A stretch of DNA of 64,000 nucleotides from CAYNFR01 sp964616755 (GTDB lineage: Bacteria; Bacteroidota; Bacteroidia; Chitinophagales; Saprospiraceae), in the NCBI GenBank assembly GCA_964616755.1, contig CAZTSI010000002.1:95251-159250 (forward strand), in the 5' to 3' direction. Below, in pieces: positions 43,710-52,660 of this stretch. A program made the translations under genes and the position numbers. How positions within the stretch are numbered: position 1 is the first letter of the stretch; every line of letters starts with the position of its first letter. Below the pieces are notes generated by a model. That model was not told the DNA's origin, searched no databases, and saw only the letters and a program-made list of their open reading frames with translations.

Positions 43710-46700
43710 TTGAAAGGTCTGCTCGCGCAAATTGATAAAATTAAATCCAAAGCTCTATCTCCGGAGACCGTGCTTATGCAATATAAGCAGCTCTTTGAAG
43801 GGCTCATGGATCATATTGCAGAGGGCGAAAGAGTGCAATTTACCAGCCTCTTTGCTTTAATAGATTTTCTCAATACCAAACACGAACTGAACAATCAGTG
43901 CAGGTATATTCTTCACAAGTTTAGGAAACTGAGCTCCGAACAACTATCTGTTACACATTTAGATCTAGCCGAGTGCGCTATTGACATAGTCCTTGAACAT
44001 ATTCTTGATCTACCTCCAACCTTTGGCCAGTCTGTGAACGCAGTATACTATCGACATCGCACACATGGCGACCATGAAATAGCCAAATTCAAATATGAAG
44101 AAAAAGTCTATTTGTTGAAAATAGATATGACCAAGAAACTACTTGTATGCCGAACAGTTGACGAGCCCTTCGAGGAACGTATTGTGTCATTTGGGAGAAG
44201 CGATAGAAATGAAGATTTTCAATATCTATTTTCTCAACTAGAACAAAAGAACTTGTGTCCGCTTTTTGTACAACTAATTGACATTGAAGTAAGCAAAAAT
44301 GACCAAATATACTTTCCCGCCATTTTTGTATTTGAGCCAGATTATTTATATGATGTAACAGCAGTATCGGAATGTTTTGGTGCCTTTATCAATCAGCATT
44401 TGAGCTACCTAATTAACAAATTTCAGGCGAGAGAAGTCACAAACGCCATCCTAATTGGAAATATAGCCAACTATTTTTTAGATCAATTGATCTATCACCC
44501 TAATCTCAGCTTTCAAGAAGTAGTCAAAGGTATATTTAAATTAGATCCACTTAGTTTTGCTCGTATCACCGATGAACAGCTAAGTATAATTATTGAAAAA
44601 CTTAAGGTGCATTTTCAAAATATCAAAAACGCTATACATACATTATTGACTTCCGTATCGTTCGATTCAAAAACAAGTTATATTGAGCCAAGCTTTTATT
44701 CTGCAAAATATGGAATTCAAGGAAGATTGGACTTACTCAGTATGAAAGATCAAAAAGCGAGTATTATAGAACTTAAAAGTGGTAAGCCCTACAAGACTAA
44801 CACCTACGGGCTCAACAATAGCCACTATCATCAGACCCTACTCTATGACCTACTAATAGAGTCAGCCTATGGGAAACAGATCAAACGACAAAACTTTATC
44901 CTATATAGTCAGGTAGGTGACAAAAATTTACGCTATGCTCCGAGTATTCGCTCTGAACAACGAGAAGCCATAAAAATGCGAAATTTAATGTTGATTGCTG
45001 ACAAGGAAATACAAGCTAAGAGAAGCATTATTAGCCTCATCGATGAATGGAAGAAGTATTATGGGGATAATATTAAAGGCTTCCTATTGACGAATACGAA
45101 TTATATATTAGAGACCTTTGGCGAGTTAGACGATTTGACTAAAAAATATTGTGAGCGATTATTTCAATTTGTCTATACGGAGTTATCTATTAGTAAAACG
45201 GGCACATTACTAAATCAAAATATGGGTCTCTCCTCTCTTTGGAACGTTGATATTGCGGATAAAAAACTAAATTTTAATATCCTCAATCACCTCTCGATAG
45301 CCGAAGACAAAAGCATGGAAGACGATGCCCTTGTCAAATTAGAACGATCTGACAAAACAGCTAAACTATCTAATTTTAGGGTGGGTGATATTGGTGTACT
45401 ATATCCAGAATTGGGCAACGCACAAAGTGTCTTACACCATCAGATATTTAAATGCTCCTTACTAGAAATAGATGATCATACCATTACCATTCGGTTACGG
45501 TGCAAGCAACAAAACCCAAATTTGTTTAGTGATTATACGTATTGGCATATTGAGCATGACGTTCTTGAAAATGGGTATAATGCTATGATTTCCAGCATAT
45601 TTGAATTTGCGTGCGCTCCAAAATCTTATCGAGATTTGATTTTGAGTCGAAAGCCCGCTAAGACTAATGCAACCCAAATTCATGCATGTGGAGCACATCT
45701 AACATACGAACAAGCTGCCATTTTTAATGAAGCCATTTCCGCTAAGGATTATTACCTACTTTGGGGGCCACCAGGCACAGGTAAAACAAGCATGATGCTC
45801 AAAGAATTTGCAGCGCACTATCGCTACAAGACAAATGAAAGAATCCTATTGCTTGCCTACACTAATCGCGCTGTTGATGAAATATGTGATGCCCTATTGA
45901 CAATAGAGCCAGTGCCTGATTTTATTAGAATAGGCTCAAGATATAGTACGGCTGCACATATACAGCCCTTCCTTCTTGAAAATAAAATTGAACCAATACA
46001 AACTCGTGAAGAACTGAAATCATTACTCATATTGGAGAGAATTTATGTAGCCACCGTAGCTTCCATATTAAATAAGGATAGCTTGTTTAAAATTGTCGAT
46101 TTTGATATATGCATTGTGGATGAAGCATCACAAATCCTTGAAGCCTCATTGATTGGCCTACTTAGCCGAGTTAAAAAATTTATTCTCATAGGGGATCATA
46201 AACAACTACCCTCGGTGGTCCAGCAATCTCCACAAGCAAGTGCCGTTGATGATGATGAACTCGAAAAAAGTGGAATCGTGAATTTCAACAATTCGCTTTT
46301 CGAACGACTCTATAAGCAAGCTAAAAACAAATCTTGGCATCATGTTATAGGTCAGCTTAGCTTTCAGGGTCGAATGCATAAAGACCTCATGGCGTATAGC
46401 AATCGATTCTGGTACGAAAACAAACTTAAAATTTTAGAAAATGAAGCCCGCCTAAGCTCTGAGAGCATTGTAATTTACGATGCACATCTGAACACTCCGC
46501 TTACTCAACAAAGATTTATATATTGTCCTACTGATATTGATGTGAGTCATGAAAGTATCAAGATAAATCAACATGAAGTTGCCCATATTATACGCTTGGT
46601 CAAATCAATTATAGTACACGTCAAACAGAAGAGCTTTACATCAAAAACTATTGGAATTATAACCCCATATCGCTCGCAAATTGCGGCTATTCAGGCTGCA

Positions 46701-46988
46701 TTAGATATTGAGAAAATTGCCTATAAAGATATGATTACTGTCGATACCGTGGAGCGATATCAAGGTGGCGCGCGAGATATTATTATTTTATCTTGTACAC
46801 TCAATTATTTGTTTCAGCTCAAATCACTATGTTCTTTGTCTTCTGATGGATTAGATCGAAAATTGAATGTCGCCTTTACAAGAGCAAGAGAACAGTTTAT
46901 TCTTGTCGGAAACAAGGATATCTTGTCGCAAAATTATCTTTATAGAGCCTTGATAAATAATTCGTTTGAATTAATACAAAATGACTAG
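43710..46988 (+). CDS. Dna2-like fusion of PD-(D/E)XK nuclease and SF1 helicase
   Basis: A 1092-residue protein. A Cas4/RecB-like nuclease core is at about 335-380: Asp341 in GRLDLL, Glu354 and Lys356 in IIELKSGK, and HYHQTLLYD. A UPF1/Dna2-type SF1 helicase follows: Walker A GPPGTGKT (686-693), DEAS (804-807), GDHKQLPSVV, QGRMH, VERYQGGARD and LNVAFTRAREQ. It should unwind and cut DNA with single-stranded tails, in repair or possibly defence. The start is TTG at 43710; the first internal ATG is codon 23. Overlaps the GNAT gene by 8 bases. Confidence 0.9.
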   Translation: MKGLLAQIDKIKSKALSPETVLMQYKQLFEGLMDHIAEGERVQFTSLFALIDFLNTKHELNNQCRYILHKFRKLSSEQLSVTHLDLAECAIDIVLEHILDLPPTFGQSVNAVYYRHRTHGDHEIAKFKYEEKVYLLKIDMTKKLLVCRTVDEPFEERIVSFGRSDRNEDFQYLFSQLEQKNLCPLFVQLIDIEVSKNDQIYFPAIFVFEPDYLYDVTAVSECFGAFINQHLSYLINKFQAREVTNAILIGNIANYFLDQLIYHPNLSFQEVVKGIFKLDPLSFARITDEQLSIIIEKLKVHFQNIKNAIHTLLTSVSFDSKTSYIEPSFYSAKYGIQGRLDLLSMKDQKASIIELKSGKPYKTNTYGLNNSHYHQTLLYDLLIESAYGKQIKRQNFILYSQVGDKNLRYAPSIRSEQREAIKMRNLMLIADKEIQAKRSIISLIDEWKKYYGDNIKGFLLTNTNYILETFGELDDLTKKYCERLFQFVYTELSISKTGTLLNQNMGLSSLWNVDIADKKLNFNILNHLSIAEDKSMEDDALVKLERSDKTAKLSNFRVGDIGVLYPELGNAQSVLHHQIFKCSLLEIDDHTITIRLRCKQQNPNLFSDYTYWHIEHDVLENGYNAMISSIFEFACAPKSYRDLILSRKPAKTNATQIHACGAHLTYEQAAIFNEAISAKDYYLLWGPPGTGKTSMMLKEFAAHYRYKTNERILLLAYTNRAVDEICDALLTIEPVPDFIRIGSRYSTAAHIQPFLLENKIEPIQTREELKSLLILERIYVATVASILNKDSLFKIVDFDICIVDEASQILEASLIGLLSRVKKFILIGDHKQLPSVVQQSPQASAVDDDELEKSGIVNFNNSLFERLYKQAKNKSWHHVIGQLSFQGRMHKDLMAYSNRFWYENKLKILENEARLSSESIVIYDAHLNTPLTQQRFIYCPTDIDVSHESIKINQHEVAHIIRLVKSIIVHVKQKSFTSKTIGIITPYRSQIAAIQAALDIEKIAYKDMITVDTVERYQGGARDIIILSCTLNYLFQLKSLCSLSSDGLDRKLNVAFTRAREQFILVGNKDILSQNYLYRALINNSFELIQND

Positions 46989-47550
46989 TCAACTCCTACA
47001 AAACGCACGAGCACAACTTATTCCCTTGACAACCAAGGAAGATGGTAAAGTTTTGCGAAATATAGCCCGATTACAAATTGGTTTATCCACCTATTCCCCA
47101 TCTAAATGGCACACGGACGAAGAATTTGACCAATATCTTGACACTGCCATTCGAGAGCGATTACCCTTTATCATTTACGATAACCTATATAAATCGTATG
47201 TTGGCTGCACTAGTTTTGCTAATATTTCCCTCAAAGACAAACGCGTAGAAATTGGTTGGACATGGATAAGTAAAGAGGTGCAGAGAACAGGGCTAAATCA
47301 AAATATCAAATGGTTAATGCTAAGTTATGCCTTTGAAGAATGTGAAATGATGCGCGTAGAATTCAAAGCAGATGCGCGCAATATGGCTAGCGTAAACGCT
47401 ATGGAAGGTATTGGTGCTATTTATGAAGGCAAATTGCGTAGTCATGCGATCATGTCCGACGGATTCCGGCGTAATACCGTATACTACAGTATCCTGCGTG
47501 ATGAATGGCCAATGGTGTCTGATCGACTTCTTGAAAAAATCAACCAATGA
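46981..47550 (+). CDS. GNAT-family N-acetyltransferase (RimJ/RimL type)
   Basis: A 189-residue acetyl-CoA-dependent N-acetyltransferase. RimJ/RimL-like features include YVGCTSFANISLKDKRVEIGWTW-type beta strands and the acetyl-CoA region (RTGLNQNIKWLML), with a closing NTVYYSILRDEWP. The target is unknown: a ribosomal protein terminus or a small molecule. It is wedged between the helicase and methyltransferase genes with overlaps of 8 and 4 bases. Confidence 0.87.
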   Translation: MTSQLLQNARAQLIPLTTKEDGKVLRNIARLQIGLSTYSPSKWHTDEEFDQYLDTAIRERLPFIIYDNLYKSYVGCTSFANISLKDKRVEIGWTWISKEVQRTGLNQNIKWLMLSYAFEECEMMRVEFKADARNMASVNAMEGIGAIYEGKLRSHAIMSDGFRRNTVYYSILRDEWPMVSDRLLEKINQ

Positions 47551-48407
47551 AGCAATTCTTTCAGCAATTGTATCATCTCTTTGATCCACGACGACAACTG
47601 ATATCCCTAGAATATCCTGTAGATGTCAGGCCTCGATATGGACATAATGCGGGCCCTGCTCATGAAAAATTGAAGGAAATAATAGCTCACCATAGTCAAC
47701 GATATACTACACTTCTACAGCAATCACTCCATTACAAGAATGTATGGGCTCAGTTTTCTACCCGACAAGATCATACAATTCCCGAGCGACCCTTTTGGCT
47801 AAACGGATATTTGCCACCGTTGGATGCTATACTCCTCTATACCCTATTAGTAGAGATAAAGCCCAAACGCTATATCGAGATAGGAAGTGGACACAGTACC
47901 CGTCTGACGAGATGGGCTATTGATAGGCAAGGTCTCGCCACCCTGTTAGTCAGTATCGACCCCTCACCTAGGGCAGAAATAACCAGTCTAGTGAATGAGC
48001 ACTACCCCACCGGTATTGAAAACATAGAACTTGAAGTGTTTTCTCAACTCGAAGCCGGGGATATCTTGTTTATCGATAATAGTCACCGTTTGCTACCCAA
48101 TAGTGATGTCACGCGAATCTTTCTAGAGGTATTACCGATGTTGCCCGTGGGAGTGTATGTACATTTTCACGATATTTACTTACCATTTGACTACCCACCA
48201 TTCATGTGCGACCGCTACTATTCAGAGCAATATGCCCTAGCTATTCTGCTTATGGCCAACCCCAACCGTTACGAGACTGTTATGCCCAATTACTGGGTCA
48301 GCCAAGAACTGTCATTTGCCGCTGCGATGAATGATATCTGGCAAGAAATGCCTGATATGGAAAAACATGGCGGAAGTTACTGGATCAAAATTGCCTCAGC
48401 TAGATAA
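47547..48407 (+). CDS. Class I SAM-dependent methyltransferase-like protein
   Basis: A 286-residue Rossmann-fold protein. The SAM-binding motif I is YIEIGSGHSTRLTRWA, followed by VSIDPSPRAEI (motif II acidic residue) and LFIDNSHR; VHFHDIYLPFDYP resembles catechol O-methyltransferase-like or cephalosporin hydroxylase-like families. The substrate is unknown. It overlaps the GNAT gene by 4 bases and completes the helicase operon; it is convergent with moeB. Confidence 0.78.
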   Translation: MKQFFQQLYHLFDPRRQLISLEYPVDVRPRYGHNAGPAHEKLKEIIAHHSQRYTTLLQQSLHYKNVWAQFSTRQDHTIPERPFWLNGYLPPLDAILLYTLLVEIKPKRYIEIGSGHSTRLTRWAIDRQGLATLLVSIDPSPRAEITSLVNEHYPTGIENIELEVFSQLEAGDILFIDNSHRLLPNSDVTRIFLEVLPMLPVGVYVHFHDIYLPFDYPPFMCDRYYSEQYALAILLMANPNRYETVMPNYWVSQELSFAAAMNDIWQEMPDMEKHGGSYWIKIASAR

Positions 48408-48412
48408 ACTGT

Positions 48413-49540
48413 TTAGTACTTGGGCAGACTAGGATCAATCTCTTCGGCCCAAGCCAAAATGCCTCCTTTCAAATTCAAGAGATTATTGTATCCCAAATTC
48501 TTCAGAGCATTTATAGCGGCTGCACTGCGCTTACCACTACGGCACATCACAACAACGTCTTTGTTAGCATCAACTTCTGATGCCCTAGTTACTATGTCAC
48601 CAAGTGGAATATGATCGCCCCCAATCGAGACAAAATTCAACTCGTTAAATTCTCGTACATCCACGAGTTGAAAATCTTTCGACGTTTGACGCCATTCGTT
48701 AAGTTGTTGTACCGTTATTTCTTTCATCGAGGAGTTTAAACTGTTATGTAAACTAACACCACAAAATTCGTCATAGTTTATCAAAGAAGTAATATTTGTC
48801 TCCGGGTTCTTTTTCAATCTTAACACTTTGGTTGTTCCACTGCGGCCATCATAGATCAAGAGTTTGGTTGAGAGATGTGGAGCAATGCCTGTAATCAACT
48901 TAATCGTTTCTAGCGCTTGCATCGATCCGATAATTCCTGGAATTACACCCAAAACGCCTCCACTCGCACAATCTGGTACCACCTCTGGTGCAGGTGGCAA
49001 TGGATACAGATCGCGATAATTGATACTTTCAGGTGCTGGGGGAAAATTAAACACTGCCACTTGACCTTCATATTGATATACTGATGCATAGATTAAAGGG
49101 CGACGTTCTAGCACACATGCATCATTAATAAGGTACCGCGCGGCAAAGTTATCGGTGCAGTCGACCACAACATCAGCCTTTCGCACCAAGGCGATCGTGT
49201 TAACATTGGTCAAAAAATGGCAAAGCGCTGTCACGCGGACGTGCGGATTCAACTTCTGAATATAGTACATCGCTTGCTCAGCTTTTGGTTTACCGACGTC
49301 ATTGACTCTATAGATCACTTGACGTTGCAAATTGCTAATATCTACTTTATCGCCATCGACAATAGTTAGTTCGCCGATCCCTGCAGCAGCCAAATATTGA
49401 AGAACCGGTACCCCAAGACCACCAGCACCGATGATAAGTACATGCGCTTGTTTAAGTAATAGTTGATGGCGTTCGTCAAACCCAGGCAGATTGAGATGTC
49501 TGCTATATCTCATCAGTTCTAAGGGATCAAGTATATCCAT
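48413..49540 (-). CDS. MoeB/HesA-type adenylyltransferase with rhodanese domain
   Basis: Activates the C-terminus of a ubiquitin-like sulfur carrier (MoaD or ThiS) and probably passes sulfur to it. The N-terminal E1-like domain has GAGGLGVPVLQYLAAAG and DCTDNFAARYLIND; the C-terminal rhodanese domain has the active cysteine in VVMCRSGKRS. The ATG at 49538-49540 (MDILDPLEL) is preferred over a TTG at 49549, because that TTG overlaps a -7 promoter motif. About 375 residues. Confidence 0.92.
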   Translation of the reverse strand: MDILDPLELMRYSRHLNLPGFDERHQLLLKQAHVLIIGAGGLGVPVLQYLAAAGIGELTIVDGDKVDISNLQRQVIYRVNDVGKPKAEQAMYYIQKLNPHVRVTALCHFLTNVNTIALVRKADVVVDCTDNFAARYLINDACVLERRPLIYASVYQYEGQVAVFNFPPAPESINYRDLYPLPPAPEVVPDCASGGVLGVIPGIIGSMQALETIKLITGIAPHLSTKLLIYDGRSGTTKVLRLKKNPETNITSLINYDEFCGVSLHNSLNSSMKEITVQQLNEWRQTSKDFQLVDVREFNELNFVSIGGDHIPLGDIVTRASEVDANKDVVVMCRSGKRSAAAINALKNLGYNNLLNLKGGILAWAEEIDPSLPKY

Positions 49541-49546
49541 AGGCCT

Positions 49547-49554
49547 CAAAGATA
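49547..49554 (-). promoter_or_regulatory. -7 element (TATCTTTG) just before the moeB-like gene
   Basis: TATCTTTG on the minus strand is an exact TAnnTTTG match ending 6 bases before the ATG at 49540, so the mRNA is probably leaderless or nearly so. Confidence 0.5.
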
Positions 49555-49651
49555 GGAATCGCGAGAGTCATATGTGACATCATTTTTACAAACAGCTCAA
49601 TATGGCTATATTGTGGATCATTAATTTAGATATCTTAAGTCACTACATGTT

Positions 49652-49975
49652 ATGAAAGAGTTCACCGTATACCATCTAGAAGAGATTAGCTCACAAGAAA
49701 TAATGCCCGGCTTCATTGGCAAATTTGTCGAGGGACAACAAATGAATATTGCCTATTGGGAGATAGAAGAAGGCGCCGCTGTGCCGATGCACCAACATGT
49801 AAATGAGCAATGCTCACATCTTATTGAAGGTAGATTTGAGTTCATTATTAATGGAGAGACCCGAATATTTGAGCCTGGCGAGATCGTGATGATAGGCTCA
49901 AATGTACCTCATGGTGGTCGTGCTTTGACAAAATGCCGTATGGTTGATACCTGGACGCCCGTACGCAGATATTAA
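49652..49975 (+). CDS. Single-domain cupin protein
   Basis: A 107-residue beta-barrel cupin. Metal ligands of cupin motif 1 are readable as MHQHVNEQCSHLIEGRFEF (two histidines, a glutamate-containing EGR segment) and motif 2 as GEIVMIGSNVPHGG with one histidine. It could be a small dioxygenase, isomerase or sensor; the substrate is unknown. Divergent from the moeB-like gene and not in an operon. Confidence 0.88.
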   Translation: MKEFTVYHLEEISSQEIMPGFIGKFVEGQQMNIAYWEIEEGAAVPMHQHVNEQCSHLIEGRFEFIINGETRIFEPGEIVMIGSNVPHGGRALTKCRMVDTWTPVRRY

Positions 49976-50061
49976 CATATTACAATTTTATGTTATATAT
50001 AAATAACACATATTCAATAATTAATATGTTATTTAATTTCGTAATATGAAATACCTTTCTT

Positions 50062-50069
50062 TATCTTCG
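50062..50069 (+). promoter_or_regulatory. -7 element (TATCTTCG) for ftsK
   Basis: TATCTTCG, the same variant as at 13345, lies 20 bases before the ftsK ATG at 50089; TTTC at about 50037-50040 is a possible -33 site. Confidence 0.45.
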
Positions 50070-50088
50070 TGCTTCAATTTATTCACAA

Positions 50089-52569
50089 ATGGCAAACAAA
50101 GTCAAGAAGAAGGGTTCGGAGGGGAAGAAAGCTTCTACGAAAGGTCGCACGCAAAAAATTATCGGCATACTCTGTATTTTTATCAGCATATATCTGCTTA
50201 TCGCTTTTGTATCATATACCTTCACTTGGCGTGAAGATCAGGATCAGGTATTACAACTTTCCTTTAGTATTTTATTAGATAGCGATGTAGAAGTGGCCAA
50301 TTGGTTAGGTCGATTTGGTGCCGTTGTCGCGAATTTCTTTTTCTTTTGGGGGTTTGGTGTTAGTGCCTTTTTGTTCTTGCCAATCATCTTTCATTTTGGA
50401 CTACGATTAATTCGCGAACAGTCCCTGCTCGATATTTGGCCTTTGGCTCAGCAAAATTTTCTTTATGGAGCAGGTCTATCGGTCGTACTTGCCGCCATAT
50501 TTCAAACTACACACTTTCCTTGGGGCGGCGCGTTTGGCAGCAATGTATGCTTTTGGATTATTAATTTTTTAGGCCAAATAGGTCTCTTCTTATTATTGAT
50601 CTTTGGCGTGATTAGTTGGTTCATTTGGAAATACAATCCTTCATTAGAGTTTTTAGAATTAGCCACCCCCAATGGCAACTTAAGCATTCCTGGATTCCTT
50701 CGCTTTAGAATAAATGATTCATCCGAAGGTACCCAAAAGAAAAATACAAAAAACACGAGTCATCAAGAACCAGCACAATACGAACCCCATCTTGATGATC
50801 AAGAGTTAAACAAAATACTAAAGCCTTCAACTAATAAGGAGGAGCTTGATGGCGAGTTGGTCTTAGATTTGCCGGAAACCATGATTGGTGAGCCCTCAGC
50901 GCGAAAGGCTATGCCGTTTGAGACGTTAAGCGAACCTATTTATACAGATTCTGAAAGTATGCCCGACCTTACCATCGCCACTTCTGAAAATAGAAATGAG
51001 TATGATGGACAACTAACCATAGAGGAGGAGAACGAAGAGCACAGCGATCCTTTCGATCCAACCTTAGAACTTAGCAGGTATGTTTACCCTCCTATAGAAT
51101 TACTCAACGAATACAGCGAGGAAAAAGTGGAAATCGACCGAGCGGAGTTAGAAGCAAATAAGGATCAGATTATTAGAACTTTGCTCAATTATAAAATTGA
51201 AATCACAAAGATTAGAGCCACTATTGGCCCGACAGTCACCCTGTATGAAATTGTCCCCGCACCTGGAGTAAAAATAAGCAAGATCAAAAATCTAGAAGAT
51301 GATATTGCCCTTAGTTTATCGGCTCTAGGTATTAGAATAATTGCTCCTATTCCTGGCAAAGGAACGATCGGTATTGAAGTACCAAACAAGAAAAAGCAAA
51401 TCGTTTCTTTTAGAGAAGTGATTAGCTCAGAGAAGTTCAAAAATGCTAAAATGGAGCTTCCTATAGCCTTAGGCAAGACAATCTCTAATGAAGTTTTCGT
51501 TGCCGATTTAGCTAAAATGCCTCACTTGCTTATTGCTGGTGCTACAGGTCAAGGAAAATCTGTCGGTATCAATACGGTGATCATGTCACTGCTATACAAG
51601 AAGCACCCATCTCAAGTGAAACTAGTGATGATCGACCCTAAAAAGGTAGAATTATTCCCATACAGCTCCATTAACAAGCACTTTTTGGCCTATTTACCCA
51701 ATGAAGAAGAGCCCATTGTTACTGAAACGAGCAAGGTTGTATATACTCTTAATTCGCTTTGTATAGAAATGGACGACCGTTATGACCTACTTAAGAAAGC
51801 TAGAGCTCGCAACATTACAGAATATAATGAGAAGTTTATTGCTCGAAAGCTTAATCCACTTAATGGTCATAAGTTTTTACCCTATATCGTTTTAGTGATT
51901 GATGAGTTTGCTGACTTGATTATGACGGCAGGAAAAGAAGTAGAACTTCCGATTGCGCGTATTGCTCAGTTAGCTAGAGCGATTGGTATTCATTTAATTA
52001 TTGCAACTCAGCGACCTTCGGTAAATATTATTACAGGTGTAATAAAAGCCAATTTCCCTGCACGCCTTGCCTTTAAAGTAACCTCAAAAATTGACTCAAG
52101 AACAATCCTCGATGCTGGAGGTGCAGATCAATTAATCGGACGCGGAGATATGTTGCTGTCTGTCGGAGGCAATGTTGTGCGTATGCAATGCGCCTTTGTC
52201 GATACACCAGAAGTAGAAGATGTCATTAAACATATAAGTGAGCAGCAAGGATTCCCAGAACCCTTTTTCTTACCAGAATATGTAGGCGACGATATGAACA
52301 CAGAAGCTAAACAAATCAGTCTTTCAGATTTGGACGACCAATTTTGGGATGCGGCAATGACCGTTGTCTCTAATCAACATGGTAGTACTTCAATGCTTCA
52401 GCGCAAAATGCAGTTGGGCTATAATCGCGCTGGCCGAATAATGGATCAGATGGAGGCTCTTGGCATAGTTGGTGAAGCTCAAGGAAGCAAGCCAAGAGAA
52501 GTCCTCTTCTTTTCTGAAACTGAACTGATAGCCCTCAAAGAGCGCCTTATGAATGGGAGCAAAAACTGA
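50089..52569 (+). CDS. ftsK: FtsK/SpoIIIE DNA translocase
   Basis: An 826-residue septal DNA pump that clears chromosomes from the division plane. Four N-terminal membrane helices (about 20-185) are followed by an acidic linker (about 215-330), then the RecA-like motor with Walker A GATGQGKS and Walker B LVIDEFADL, and a gamma winged-helix DNA-reading domain at the C-terminus (SMLQRKMQLGYNRAGRIMDQ). Length is typical of Bacteroidota FtsK. It has its own promoter-like element and terminator. Confidence 0.96.
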   Translation: MANKVKKKGSEGKKASTKGRTQKIIGILCIFISIYLLIAFVSYTFTWREDQDQVLQLSFSILLDSDVEVANWLGRFGAVVANFFFFWGFGVSAFLFLPIIFHFGLRLIREQSLLDIWPLAQQNFLYGAGLSVVLAAIFQTTHFPWGGAFGSNVCFWIINFLGQIGLFLLLIFGVISWFIWKYNPSLEFLELATPNGNLSIPGFLRFRINDSSEGTQKKNTKNTSHQEPAQYEPHLDDQELNKILKPSTNKEELDGELVLDLPETMIGEPSARKAMPFETLSEPIYTDSESMPDLTIATSENRNEYDGQLTIEEENEEHSDPFDPTLELSRYVYPPIELLNEYSEEKVEIDRAELEANKDQIIRTLLNYKIEITKIRATIGPTVTLYEIVPAPGVKISKIKNLEDDIALSLSALGIRIIAPIPGKGTIGIEVPNKKKQIVSFREVISSEKFKNAKMELPIALGKTISNEVFVADLAKMPHLLIAGATGQGKSVGINTVIMSLLYKKHPSQVKLVMIDPKKVELFPYSSINKHFLAYLPNEEEPIVTETSKVVYTLNSLCIEMDDRYDLLKKARARNITEYNEKFIARKLNPLNGHKFLPYIVLVIDEFADLIMTAGKEVELPIARIAQLARAIGIHLIIATQRPSVNIITGVIKANFPARLAFKVTSKIDSRTILDAGGADQLIGRGDMLLSVGGNVVRMQCAFVDTPEVEDVIKHISEQQGFPEPFFLPEYVGDDMNTEAKQISLSDLDDQFWDAAMTVVSNQHGSTSMLQRKMQLGYNRAGRIMDQMEALGIVGEAQGSKPREVLFFSETELIALKERLMNGSKN

Positions 52570-52610
52570 TAAAGATTTTTATATTTCAGACCTAGAACCC
52601 TAATAGAACG

Positions 52611-52640
52611 AAAACCCTCTTGTCTTACCGAGAGGGTTTT
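52611..52640. terminator. Bidirectional intrinsic terminator between ftsK and the sialidase gene
   Basis: AAAACCCTCT and AGAGGGTTTT are perfectly complementary 10-base arms around a 10-base loop; A and T runs on both sides allow termination on both strands between the convergent genes. Confidence 0.85.
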
Positions 52641-52660
52641 CACAATTTTAGTCAAGGCTC

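Noticed and set aside
50069..50278. Alternative plus-strand frame overlapping the start of ftsK
   Set aside because: Overlaps a clearly recognisable FtsK N-terminus in another frame; no own motif.
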